Of a stretch of DNA of 64,000 nucleotides, positions 25,833-36,166 are shown piece by piece. Below the pieces are notes generated by a model. The model did not search any database, was not told where the DNA came from, and saw only the letters and a program-made list of their open reading frames with translations. Position 1 is the first letter of the stretch, and each line of letters starts with the position of its first letter. The DNA is from Arthrobotrys musiformis (Eukaryota > Ascomycota > Orbiliomycetes > Orbiliales > Orbiliaceae). The stretch spans positions 2,790,001 to 2,854,000 of the forward strand of contig JAVHJL010000008.1 in assembly GCA_036971715.1 (NCBI GenBank), in the 5' to 3' direction. The translations under genes were made by a program, and so were the position numbers.

Positions 25833-26373
25833 ATTTGTTTAGAGGGAATGAATCTATTTCCTGCATTATATAAAATATGTTGTTTGATATAATATATTTG
25901 GTTTTGTTTGACTAACAGAAATTTTAGCTACTGGTTTATTTTGTTTTTTATGTAATGTTTATCACAATATATGTATGATATCTCATTACTCATCAATGTG
26001 CTCGTCTTTAAGAAACAAGCAACGAACAACTAGACGAATAATAATTTTATATACAATTTATTTTTTATATAAAAATTTCATCATGTATTTAAAATTTTTT
26101 TAAACAATAGTAGTTTTTAGATCTTTTTTTGGAATTCTATCAATTAACTTATCAACTACCTTTATTAGTTCATTACTTAATAATAAAGTTTTGAAATAGT
26201 CCTTTAAGTCTTTTATTTATTCTACTATATTATACTTTTTATATATAACTTTATTAGTTCTACTGAATATTGATTGTTCCTTCTAAAAGATCTGAATTAA
26301 TAGAGTTAAGAAACCAGTAAGGTGCTAGGCTTGTTTGGGAATCCTGCCAAGGAGACCTGGGCAAGGTGTAACA
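25833..26373 (+). mobile_element. 3' piece (about 541 bp) of an A-type chromovirus LTR
   Basis: Begins inside the LTR at about position 131 and runs to an intact terminus GGGCAAGGTGTAACA. It shares the variant near CATCAATGTGCTCGTC with the A-type LTR at 34,749. The start coincides exactly with the end of the B-type element, so that element was inserted in an A-type LTR. Confidence 0.8.
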
Positions 26374-27256
26374 ATAAGTACTTTTTTTTGTTTACTATTT
26401 TTTATTAAGTAATTAAATAATTTTTTATAAAATTTTTAATATTTAGCATTTAATTTTTAATATTTATTAAATTTATATTTTTAATTTTTTATCTTCTTTT
26501 ATATTTTTATTTTAGCTCTTAAATTTTATTTAAGATTTATATAAGTAGTAAGTTGAAATAGCTATTAACTTAATAGTTATTTTAAAAATATATTTTAAAT
26601 ATTTAATATAAATTGACTAATATAATATTTATTAAAAATATTGTTGTTACTATACCTAAATACGCGGTTTTGGTATATATTAGAAATAATATACTTTCTT
26701 TTTTATATTATAAATTTTAATATATATTAGATTATAATTTACTTATAAAAATAAAAAAAAATTATATATAATTTATTATTTTACTAATATTTTAGTAAAA
26801 AATATATAATTTTATTTAATTTAAGAATTTAATTTTTTATTTTAAATTATAAATTTATATAAATATTGTATAGTAAATTTTTAATTTAAATTTAAATATC
26901 TTAAAATTTATTGTTATTTTGATTACTTTCCTGATTAATGGCGTTTTAAGAATAGAATTTTTCTAATTTAACTAGAGATTGTTTATATTTCTAGGGATTT
27001 TATCGAAAAACAAATCTTTAGGCTTCTTTATATGTTTGCTGTCGAAAGCGTCATCATCAAAAGCCAATGCGATAACGTGACTAACGATATCGAAAGTCAG
27101 CGGATTGTCCATTTCCATAAATATGTACGAATTACGCACTATCCAATGTTGTGGACGGGCGTAATTGTCTGGTTAGTCCAATTTCGATACCCCTCATGCT
27201 CAATCCCAGCGTGAATTCTACTTGGCAGTCCAGTACAATGCTGATATGAAGTTTCT
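26374..27256. other. Right edge of the AT-rich block and transition to normal DNA
   Basis: 26,374-26,930 is AT-rich, stop-filled and matches none of the element parts I can recognise. Composition returns to normal near 26,930-27,000. From 27,000 to 27,256 there is a 60-codon frame (27,032-27,214) without a domain. The stretch just upstream of 27,257 may hold decayed transporter sequence that I cannot read. Confidence 0.45.
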
Positions 27257-27421
27257 AGCTACTGCATTGCGATCTTCCTGTGCGGGGTTCTATACGCCAT
27301 CCTGCGCCTGGAAAACAGAAGAAGAGACAAAATGGATGGTCTGAGCGAAGAGGAGAGGGACAGAATGGCCTTCCTCGACCTGACTGACCGGAAGAATATC
27401 TACTTCCGCTATGTTCTATAA
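27257..27421 (+). pseudogene. C-terminal relic of an MFS (allantoate permease/ACS-type) transporter
   Basis: 54 codons ending in TAA. The translation has the tail of a last membrane helix (AIFLCGVLYAILRL), then the charged cytosolic end ENRRRDKMDG, then FLDLTDRKNIYFRYVL before the stop. Tails of the form ENxRRDK...FxDLTDxxNxxFRY are typical of fungal anion:cation symporters of the major facilitator superfamily related to allantoate permease. Nothing upstream encodes the other eleven helices and an in-frame stop lies at 27,242, so this is a truncated remnant at the edge of the repeat block. A last exon of a larger gene is excluded by the AT-rich sequence beside it. Confidence 0.65.
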
Positions 27422-27697
27422 CGTGACAACCAGAAAGCCTCTCACAGAACCGTATGGGATGACGTAGGTTAGTAGATCTGGAGAGAACTTTTAATGTCCT
27501 CTGTTAGCTGCTATTGAACTAACGTATTACTTTGGGAAGTTAATAAATTTTTGATTTTCTCAAAAAAGATACAAACTTTTTGTTAGTAATATAGTTGATC
27601 CGTGCCTACTATTCTTTCTAGTAAATAATTTATACTTTATAATTACATTTCTTGCAAAAGTTTCATTCAATAGAATAATCTATAGAATTAATTACTT
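27422..27697. other. Spacer between the transporter relic and the ankyrin gene 3' end
   Basis: 276 bp with no frame of note. It holds the probable 3' UTR of the minus-strand gene that ends at 27,698; AATAAT/AATAGA stretches here could serve as polyadenylation signals on that strand. Confidence 0.4.
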
Positions 27698-30600
27698 CTA
27701 ACAATCATCTGATGATTCATAACGAGGAAAAAGATGCGAAGAACTGGTAGAAACACTCCCCCTGGTATTTTGCTCTACAAGTTCATCCAAAGGACTTTCG
27801 TATGGACTCTCTGGTAAAATCTGGGAGGAATGGAGGTCAATATCTTCATAATCTTCCCAAATACCCCCTTTACCCCAGACGACTTCTCCACCGAGCTCTT
27901 TCACCGCGTCTGCCCTCGTCTTCTCCGGATTTTCATTTTTCCAAATAGCCAAGAGGCGCTTCATGACCTGTGAAAGCCTATTATCCTTCCTACAAATCAG
28001 TGCTGATTTCTGAGGGGAGAGTATATCATCTATAAACCCCCCTAGTAAGTCGTTTTTCAGATCACACTGATGGCAAGGACTAGCTCCTGATACATGTGCC
28101 CCATTATTTAGAAGACGAATAACCCTATCTCTATACAGTGAAATAAATTTATTTTCACTGGATCCCCAGGGAATGGAAGAGGCATCCGCATGATGCCACA
28201 TGGAAAGTGCATAAGTCAAGGGGGTCGCACAATTTTCCAAAGAAATGTTGACATCGGCTCCGTGCATCAAGAGAAGGTCCATAATCTGAATATCAGCGAA
28301 ACGATCGCCTGCAGCTTGATGAAGCAGTGTTGGGCACCCTTCAACGCAATATCCGCTGTCCGCTTTATGTTCCTCAAGCAAAAGTCGGACCATTTCAACA
28401 TTGTTTCGTCGTATTGCGACTTCAAGAGGACATGGTCCACACTCGAAGCCATTAGGGTTGGCTCCCATTTCCAGTAGTTTCTTGGCTATCCCATCCTCCC
28501 CCTGGTCGACTGCAAAATATAATGGCGTCTTTTTTTCCCAGTCAACACAGTCAAATGCCCTCTTGCCATCGCACTCCTCCTCCCCACAAAGATGTTCTAC
28601 CATCGATGCGATTTCATCCTCAGAGGCCTCCCAATCTAAACGCTGACTCCTAGCCTGGTGAAGAGGTATACGTTGACAGTTATCCCGTGCAAACAGCGGG
28701 GAACCCGCCCGGACCAAATCTTTGGCTAGCGAAACAAGGCCACACCTCGTGGCAAGATGCAGAGCTATTTCGCCGTTTTCATTCTTTACGTTGTGATAGA
28801 CGACGTAGCCGTGCCGATTCACCGACACCATCTCGGTAGAGCCTTCATCCGCGGTCTCTACACATACCGGCAGACCTTCACCCGTATCGTTGTTCCGTAA
28901 AATGTCATACCAGAGTGCCTTTCTGCCCAACCGCTCCAATACCCTAGCACTGATGTCGTCATCGTCACATTCTTGAAAGATTCCCCCCAAGACTCCTGAT
29001 ATAAAGATGCTGAAGTTCTGGAATACGAAATCCAACATTTTTAAATTGCCCCACTGTACCGATACTATTATAGCTTGTTTGGCATTCTCCTCCTTATCGC
29101 TATCAATCCCGCTCACGGTTGTAGGGTCGTCCGCGATAATGATGGCAGCTATATTTGGGTGTTTTGGTGATAGCCTGCGATTAATAGCGACAATTAAGGG
29201 GGTCTCTTTCATCTCGTTTCGTATCTCAGGGTTCGCTCCTGCATTCATGAGAAGTTTCACGACACCATTGTTAAACTCCATGGCAAGATGAAGGGCAGTA
29301 TTTCCTTTCACGTCTTGAGCATTAACATCGACCATGCCACCGAACAAGATTAATGAAACAGCCAACTTGAAGCGCTGATCGACCGCAATATGCAAAGCAT
29401 TTTGGCCGGCTCTATTTTGGTTCCGCGCATCACCTCCGTGCCCTAACAAAATGTTTATTATTGCACCCGATTTCCTACGGTCCAACCTCTTAAGATTTTC
29501 GCAGGCGATACCCAGCGCGTTGTCACCGCTTGGGGAACGAATGTTGATGGATGACGGTAGGAACTTCAGGATCTCTTCAACACATTTAATGTGACCATAC
29601 CTTACTGCAACCATTAAAAGACTTAAGTCGTCGTCACCATAAATGCTGGTAGCCCCGGCGGTGCGAATGCTGGTAGTCCGGACAGCATTCAAGTCATATC
29701 GAATGAGCATCTTCAAGATTTCGCAAGAACCAGACTGTGCTGCGAGGTAAGACGGCGACATTCCTGTTTCATCCCGAACACCTATGCTCACACCCGCTTT
29801 GAGTAGTACCTGGACCATATCGATGTTTCCTCGCCATACTGCCCAATGTATTGCCGTGAACCTCTGCTCACCATAGTAACCATTCAAATGTTTTGACGGG
29901 ATGTTTACCTCCCGCCCTAAAAGATACCGAATAACCGCAACATTGTCCTGCGAAGCCCAATAAGCGAACCTGTTGGGGCTCAGATGATCGAAATCTTCGT
30001 ATTCGTCAACAAAGCTCTTCAAATCTGTGCAAGCATTTTGGAGAAGCGACCGGTATTTCATGAATTTGGAGCTGCCGCGATCTTTGCAAACCTGAAGTCC
30101 GATTTGACCGTATTGCCGACTGAACCGCGGATCCATACCACTTTGAAGCATTCGGCAGATACTCTCAAACCCCAGGCGGACAGTATCATCTTCTCTTTCC
30201 CGGATGGCCGCATAGCAAAGATCACCGAGGGCAATTTTTCCACTTGAGCTATTTAACCGCCGTGAAATAGTAGACTTGTAGGAGGTGGGTTGCCTATGAT
30301 CATAGCATAGCCACTCTAGTATCTCAAAAGCCTTTGACCACTGGCCTTGTTCACGATATGCTTCGGCGCGGCCGATGACCTCAGGTAAAATGCCGTCGGA
30401 TAAGGGCATTTTGCCTGTCCTGTGTAAAGCTGGGAAAACACACATATACGCCTCTTCCTTTGTTCCGAGGCCACTTGATTGGAATAGATCTGCTATGGCC
30501 TCCACAACTGTATTTTGGAGTAAGACCCCATCTTCTCGATTAACTGTTTGACGAAGCTCCGTTGTTCCACCAATGTCGGTACTGTCAATTGTTCGGACAA

Positions 30601-33422
30601 GCGCCTCCAAAAAGAAACAAAATATATCCTGCGCACATAGTCTTATTAATGAGTTGTCGAACGGACCACCTTTGCCTATATTTACGACTAAAGAATGTCC
30701 CGGGAAAGTATTTTGCCGTCCAGAGTATCCGAATACGTGCGTACCAGCTCTGTTATTTCCATAGAGCCGCTTCGATTGATCTGCAGCCGGCACGCTCTTG
30801 AACCTTTGTACTACCTGGGATCTCCTAGTTATCCAAATATTGCACCACCTTTTAGCGGATGTCAATTTTTGCTTGGCTTCGGCAGTGGCGCCGTCGTCAA
30901 CTTCCGGGGTGAGTAGAAGCCGAACGGTTTCTTTGTAGAACTCAGATGGTCTCCGTAACTTCTTAATTTCAAGGTGGTTGCCTCGGCGTATCGACAATGC
31001 CCATAGTCCCACAAGTGCTTCCAACTCTTCTTTCTCCACTTGCCAGAGAGTTCCTTCCGATTTAGTAAGCTTAATCTTGACATTCTTCGTTTCCTGTATC
31101 CCCGGGTTTCCAAAGGCAATGGACCGAGCGGACAGCGGCCAAAAACATCGTTTTTTACCCGCAAGGCCTTTAATTGATGGTGAAATAATCTCTAAGGTGC
31201 CATCTATGACAGATTTCAGAGAGGACGCAGACTCTCTAGCCTCAAAATCTGGCCATTTGGTCAAGTGCGCGAGCTGACGTCTGACATCCAACAATGCATC
31301 ATCCTGAGGTTCCTCTGAAGATGTTTCCCCAGACGTCAACAGGTCGCATAGGGCTAGCTCTAGGTCTGGTTCCGACTCCGACCCTGGGTACGGTTCCAGT
31401 GCCGGGTACCCCAACTCTAACCCGGATTCAGATTCAGAACCGGAACTAGAACCAACGTTAGAGCTAGGATCGGAGCTAAGATCACTGCCAGGGTCTGAAT
31501 CTAGCTCCGACTCTAGGTAAGGTTCCAGTGCCGGGTACTCCAACTCTAATCCGGATTCGGATTCAGAACTAGAACTAGAACCAGCGTTAGAGCTAGGATC
31601 GTAGCTAAGATCACTACCAGAGTCTGAATCTATTCCTGGCAATTCCTGGCTTGTTGGGTCTAAAATTGTGAATATGAAATGAATGTTAACTTGTTACAGC
31701 TCCCAGATATTGGTGGAATTGCAAATTTAGTTCGTACCAAATATAATTTTCGCTCTCTCAGCAGCACCCAGAAAAATCATATCAACCTTGCAAATCTTCA
31801 TAGCGAGCAAATCTAACTCATGGCCATGGAGTGTTTCAGGCTTTTCTTTCCAGGGCTCTATAATTTCGGGCTGAATCCTTTCGGGTTCAATTGGTGTGAG
31901 CTCTATCCTTCTGGGCTCGGAATTTGCCGACGGTTGATCTCGTTTCTCTTCTGAAGCCTTCGAAAAGATTGTATTGCTTGCATCATCTGTGCGTTTCATG
32001 CGCAACATCGCCCGAACGATTGACATGAGCAGCGTGGCGCCAAGTTGTGCAAATATTACACTAGAGTGTAGCGCCCGCAAGCCGACGAATTGTAAGACGA
32101 AACCAACCATAGAAAACGCTAGGGTTACCGCTAGCAGAACGGGGCGGCTGCTCTTTTGCGAAAATCTCGTTGAGATAATATACCTCGGTAGATTTTCGTA
32201 TTCACTAGACTCTCTAATAAACGACTCAAAGACTTGGTCGCCAATCTTTTGATTCCCTGGCTGTACCCAGTATACCGTACTAGGCTTTGTTTTCGATCGT
32301 TTGTATACAACTTCGTCCGTACTCTGCTCAATAATATATGCGCAAAAAAACATGCCAGCACATACAAGTATTGTACCGACTAGTGTGAATGGCAATCCAT
32401 ACGACGGTCGCGGCCCGCTTTCTTCGGGATCTGTAAACAGATGCACAAATTTGGGGTGCGTTGTCAAAATAGCAAATATTAAAACGCCTAAGTTGCACTG
32501 TATTAGCTCTCCAAAATCTTACGTTAACAGACAAGTGAGAGATATATATTATCGTACCAGTTTGAAGTACAACACCAAAGGTAGCCGCTAGATAAGTAGC
32601 TACCCTGGGAATTTTCACAATGCCGAGATTGAGAGATAGGTTTGGGCTCCGGTGACTAGGTTGGTCGTCGAGGCTTTCGGGCGGCGCTTCTAGGTCTTCG
32701 TTTACGTTTGCCGTTTCTTGCCCATTTCCCCCCTTGATTAGACTCTGGGTCTCCGAGTTAGTATCCCCTTGTCCTGATTTCACTTTTGTCCACGACTCCC
32801 TCGCGTTTGACAGCGTTCTGACTTCGAATCCTGGTTTTCCGGGGTCGTTCGACTTGGTGACTACGACTTCTAGTATCTGAGGGCTTCCGAATACCCTAGC
32901 TATACCGCCCCCGGAATTAAAAAGTTCACCAGTGGTCGCCGAAGTGCAAGAAAGAACTTCGATTTCCGCCACCCCCGAGCTCTCCTGTGCCCTCCCAATA
33001 AATGCCCGAAGTGAGGCGCTACCGCAAACGCGAATTACTGAGACCACTGCAGTAAGAAGGCCCAAAGGTGCCATTGCAAAAATAATATTGTCCCATATTG
33101 ATAACGACTCGCTCAAAAACTGTCGTGTCACCTGCTCGCCAAAAAGCGTAATTAAAGGTGCCTGGTAGTGTAGTGTTAGAATTTGTCCCTTAAGCTTGAT
33201 AGGGACGAAGCTGTAACTGTACTTACCAAGTCAGTGGCGAAATTGTCCGCAAAGCTGTCCCATTCTACAGCGAGAGCACTTGGGATACATAAGAAAAAGA
33301 GGAATAATGCCCTAACTTTTCGGGTTTGTTTGCGTCAGCCTTTTGCAACTAACTGATAAACTAAGCCTTGAAATTTAAAGAAACGGGAGGCCCATACCAA
33401 GAGCAGAACTTTGATGCTTCAT
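27698..33422 (-). CDS. Secreted-signal, multi-TM, ankyrin-repeat protein (1809 aa, 5 exons)
   Basis: Exons on the minus strand: 33,422-33,398, 33,315-33,227, 33,161-32,558, 32,487-31,738, 31,659-27,698; total 5430 nt, every junction in phase. Introns are 82, 65, 70 and 78 nt with GT/AG ends and CTGAC or CTAAC-type branch sites in the first two. The N-terminus is a signal peptide (residues 1-24, ending IPSALA). Predicted membrane helices lie at about 64-83, 222-246, 270-292, 355-377 and 380-400. Next come an acidic Ser/Asp/Glu linker with a duplicated 43-residue unit (500-585), a helical region of unknown fold, about a dozen ankyrin repeats (~1090-1680, e.g. GNTALHLAM, TPLYFAVDQG) and a tail. 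The motifs DSFADNFATDLAPL, GLLTAVVSVIRVCGS and LQFVGLRALHSS are those of a large fungal membrane-ankyrin family whose function is not known to me. It is probably a membrane-anchored sensor or scaffold. It is intact although flanked by RIP blocks, so it is under selection or out of RIP reach. The first intron is the least certain part. Confidence 0.85.
31373..31630 (-). repeat. Two tandem 129-bp units in the ankyrin gene
   Basis: Units 31,502-31,630 and 31,373-31,501 each encode 43 residues of the pattern DSDxGSDLSxDPSSN, GSSSxSESESGLEL, YPALEPY. The two copies differ at several positions. Unit length is a multiple of three, so copy number can change without breaking the frame. The segment lies between the membrane part and the ankyrin part and is probably a flexible acidic linker. 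Confidence 0.9.
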
Positions 33423-34312
33423 ATCAAAGTTATACTAGAATTTCCCGAGTCTGAGGAAATCGCGACGCCGCTGCAACTTGCACCTAGTCTAGTGCTGAGA
33501 CTGGCCGTGAGGTTGAAACGCGCGATATAGGCACTTATATACTTATACTGAGATTAATTGATCGAGTCGTCACTAAGCTCCCACCCTGGCCGTAAAACCT
33601 TTGTGAGTAGAAATTGGGTAAGAAGTAATGGCGGGCGGAGCTTCATACAATAGCTGTTATCGCGCCAGCAGGTGTGAGCTGGCGCATAGGATTGGATCCT
33701 TCATGCAGCTAACGGCTTCAGGGGCAGAACTCAGCCGCACATGTCGCCACACACGGTAACAAGTACGTGGGAAAGCGTTCCGGCGATGACAAGCACTATT
33801 GTCCTGCATTGTTTGGTTGTTATAAATTACCCGAAATGGACAAGCGGAAACCCCAAAAACAAAATTGCGCCAAGACCAGCCTCGTTAGCCAAGATCAAAA
33901 TTGACACAACCTTATGTTTATGAGTACTTAGTGCCTACCTAGGTACCTAAAGTACCTAAAGTACCCAAGTACCTAAAGTACTTAGGTAGATAGCCCTATA
34001 GATATCTCATATAAGCTTAAATTTGATTAATTCATATTTTACATACATTCTTGGATTTTTGATAATACTAGTTTGTCTGAAGGAATATTATATTTATATA
34101 GTGTGAGGTACCTAGGTATACGTATATTGCACTGGTGTTTACGGCGCACGACCCAACTGTGTGTGCATAGGCCCTCGTTACCCCGGTGTTCAACGCAGGA
34201 GCGAAGACCCCGGCCATTCGCTAAAACACCACCAACGGCCTCCACAACAGCCATCCATTGCGTCCACGACCACGACCACCACGTGCGATCGCAAACCATC
34301 ACGACACCAACA
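33423..34312. other. Intergenic region between two divergent genes
   Basis: Normal to mildly AT-rich DNA holding the promoters of the minus-strand ankyrin gene and the plus-strand CENP-W-like gene. It contains the TACCTAGGTACC-type repeat cluster listed separately and a related GTACCTAGGTATACGTAT motif near 34,107-34,124. Short open frames, including 34,073-34,501, are not genes: the last of these only overlaps the CENP-W exon in frame. Confidence 0.45.
33935..33989. repeat. GTACCTAAA direct repeats inside a long inverted repeat
   Basis: CTACCTAGGTAC at the left is mirrored by GTACTTAGGTAG at the right (11 of 12 paired), with four GTACCTAAA/GTACCCAAG units between them. The segment could fold into a hairpin. 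TACCTAGGTA-type palindromes occur often in ascomycete intergenic DNA; no function can be assigned. Confidence 0.7.
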
Positions 34313-34660
34313 ATGGCCTCCTCCAAATCCACAAACCAATACCCCCGCAACGTCCTCCGACGCATCATAAAAGCCCACTCTGGCTGCAACATCTCTAAAA
34401 ACACTAATGTCCTGGTCTGTCCCTCCTTTAAGCAACCCCAAAAAACAAAACAACCACAACTAACATATTCTAAATATACCTTAACTATGTCCTCTTTTTG
34501 AACAATACTACTACCCTTATAAAAATCTAATTTCTAAAATCAAAGCTAACAGAATACTACAGACTTATCAAGGAAGTAAATATAAACACAAAAATCTCTG
34601 GTGAGAAATAAATCACTATTTGAAATGTTAAAAAAATAAAAGATGTATGTATAACCCCTT
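34313..34660 (+). pseudogene. CENP-W: CENP-W-like histone-fold kinetochore gene, RIP-damaged at its 3' half
   Basis: Exon 1 (34,313-34,414, 34 codons) is clean and reads YPRNVLRRIIKAHSGCNISK followed by NTNVL, the signature start of the fungal CENP-W (CCAN, partner of CENP-T) histone fold. Exon 2 begins at 34,474 with IYLNYVLFLN, but its acceptor reads AA where AG is expected. The next acceptor (CTAAC branch, TACAG at 34,562) is followed by LIKE, NINTKISGEK and NVKK, matching the second half of the fold. That half carries in-frame TAA and TGA where arginine codons would normally be, a pattern that C-to-T/G-to-A mutation explains. The donor of the second intron is not recognisable. Damage increases towards the retrotransposon at 34,749. 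CENP-W is normally essential for kinetochore assembly in fungi, so I infer that an intact copy exists elsewhere or that this is a duplicate. Confidence 0.72.
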
Positions 34661-34748
34661 TTTTTTCTTAATACAAAAATATATAAATTAATATCTTGCT
34701 ACAGATCATCCTTAAGAAATTTAAAGCATAAACAATATATAAAGTTTT
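34661..34748. other. AT-rich gap between the CENP-W relic and the first LTR
   Basis: 88 bp of AT-rich DNA, probably the mutated 3' end of the relic. The five bases before the LTR are GTTTT; the other copy of a target duplication would lie outside the window. Confidence 0.4.
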
Positions 34749-35420
34749 TGTCACGCCCACACCATATGACTGTTCCCAGTTAGGCATATGGCTTGGTGCG
34801 ACAAACATGCTTCTAATTCTGCATTTCAATTATTCTACAGAAAGATTTAGTTCATAATTTGTTTATTTATTTTGTAAATATTTGTTCAAAAAAAATGAAT
34901 TTATTTTTTATATCATATAGAATATATTATTTAATATAATATATTCAGTTTTATTTGACTAATGGAAATCTTAGTTACTGGTCCATCTTGTTTCTTATGC
35001 AATATTTGTTATAATATATGTATGACGTTTTGTTGCTTATTAATGTGCTCGTCTTTAAAAGACGAGTAACGAACAATTAGATAAGTAATAATTTTATATG
35101 TAATTTATTTTTTATATGAAAACTTTATTATATATTTAAGATTTTTTTGAGTGATAATAGTTTTTAGATTTTTTCTTAGAACTCTATTAATTAATTTATT
35201 AACTATTTTTATTAATTTACTACTTAATAGTAAAGCCTTAAAATAGTTCTATAAGTTTTTTACTTATTTTATTGTGTTATATTTTTTATATATAACTTTA
35301 TTAGTTTTATTGAATATTGATTGTTCTCTCTAAGAAATTTGAACTAATAGAGTTAAAAAATTAGCAAGGTATTAAGCTTATTTGGGAATCTTACTAAGAA
35401 GATTTGGGCAAAGTATAATA
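34749..35420 (+). repeat. 5' LTR (A type) of the outer chromovirus
   Basis: 672 bp from TGTCACGCCC to GCAAAGTATAATA. The A-type hallmarks are CTGTTCCCAGTTAGGC near the start and a 19-bp perfect hairpin (CTCGTCTTTAAAAGACGAG) at 35,048-35,066. It is RIP-mutated except for its outer tip. Confidence 0.85.
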
Positions 35421-35505
35421 CTTTGACTGATCTAATTTTTAGTAAGATAAATAGTGTATGTCGGTATAATAAATAATTAGCTATAATTTAAATAATGATG
35501 ATAGT

Positions 35506-35510
35506 AATAA
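35506..35510 (+). repeat. Target-site duplication AATAA (left copy)
   Basis: Repeated at 45,115-45,119 just after the 3' LTR of the inserted element. Confidence 0.85.
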
Positions 35511-36166
35511 TGTCACGCCCATACCATATGACTAGTCCCGATTAGGCATATGGCTTGGTGTAATAAACATACTTCTGATTCCGTATTCTAATTCTCTTTT
35601 AAAGAATCTGGTTTATTTTTATTATAAACATTTATTTAAAGAAAATAAGTCAATTTTTTATATTATGTAGAATGTGTTATTCCTATAATATATTTGGTTT
35701 TGTTTGACCAGTGGAAATTTAACTTACTGGCCCATTTTGTTTTTATGTAATATTTGTTATAATACATGTATGATAGATTGTTGCTTGATAAAAGGCTTGT
35801 TTTTTAGAGGTAAGCGACGAGTAGATAAACAAGTTATAATTTTGTATGTAATTTGTTTTTTATATAGAAATTTTATTATATATTTAAGAACTTTTTGAGT
35901 GATGGTAGTTCTTAGATTTTTTTGGAATTTTATTAATTAATTTATTAACTACTTTTATTAATTTATTATTTAATAATAAAATTTTGAAATAATTTTATAA
36001 ATCTTTTATTTATTTTATTATGTTATATTTTTTATATATAACTTTATTAGTTTTATTAAATATTAATTATTCTTTTTAAAAGATCTAAATTAATAGAGTT
36101 AAGAAACTAGCAAAATATTAGGCTTGTTTAAAAATCCTGTTAAAAAAATTTAAATAAGGTATAATA
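35511..36166 (+). repeat. 5' LTR (C type)
   Basis: 656 bp. The outer start (TGTCACGCCCATACCATATG) is mostly spared from RIP and the inner end reads GGTATAATA. Confidence 0.86.

Noticed and set aside
10141..26930. AT-rich block as mitochondrial or organellar insertion
   Set aside because: Recognisable LTRs, gag, RNase H, integrase and chromodomain relics account for most of it, and base changes follow the RIP pattern.
31640..31642. TTG codon as a start for a separate 1314-residue ankyrin gene
   Set aside because: The frame continues upstream through a good acceptor at 31,660 into the membrane exons; TTG starts are not expected in fungal nuclear genes and the joined 1809-residue product fits a known architecture.
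31727..32467. A separate 246-residue membrane protein gene
   Set aside because: Its start is an internal TTG and its stop lies inside the next intron; it is exon 4 of the ankyrin gene.
32328..33131. A separate 267-residue gene
   Set aside because: Its start is an internal GTG and its last 75 codons read through an intron in the wrong frame; it is exon 3 of the ankyrin gene.
34039..34404. 121-codon minus-strand frame near the CENP-W relic
   Set aside because: It is antisense to the CENP-W exon 1 and has low-complexity composition with no domain.
34073..34501. 142-codon plus-strand frame as one gene
   Set aside because: Only the part from 34,313 resembles a protein family; the upstream part is untranslated sequence and the downstream part is an intron.
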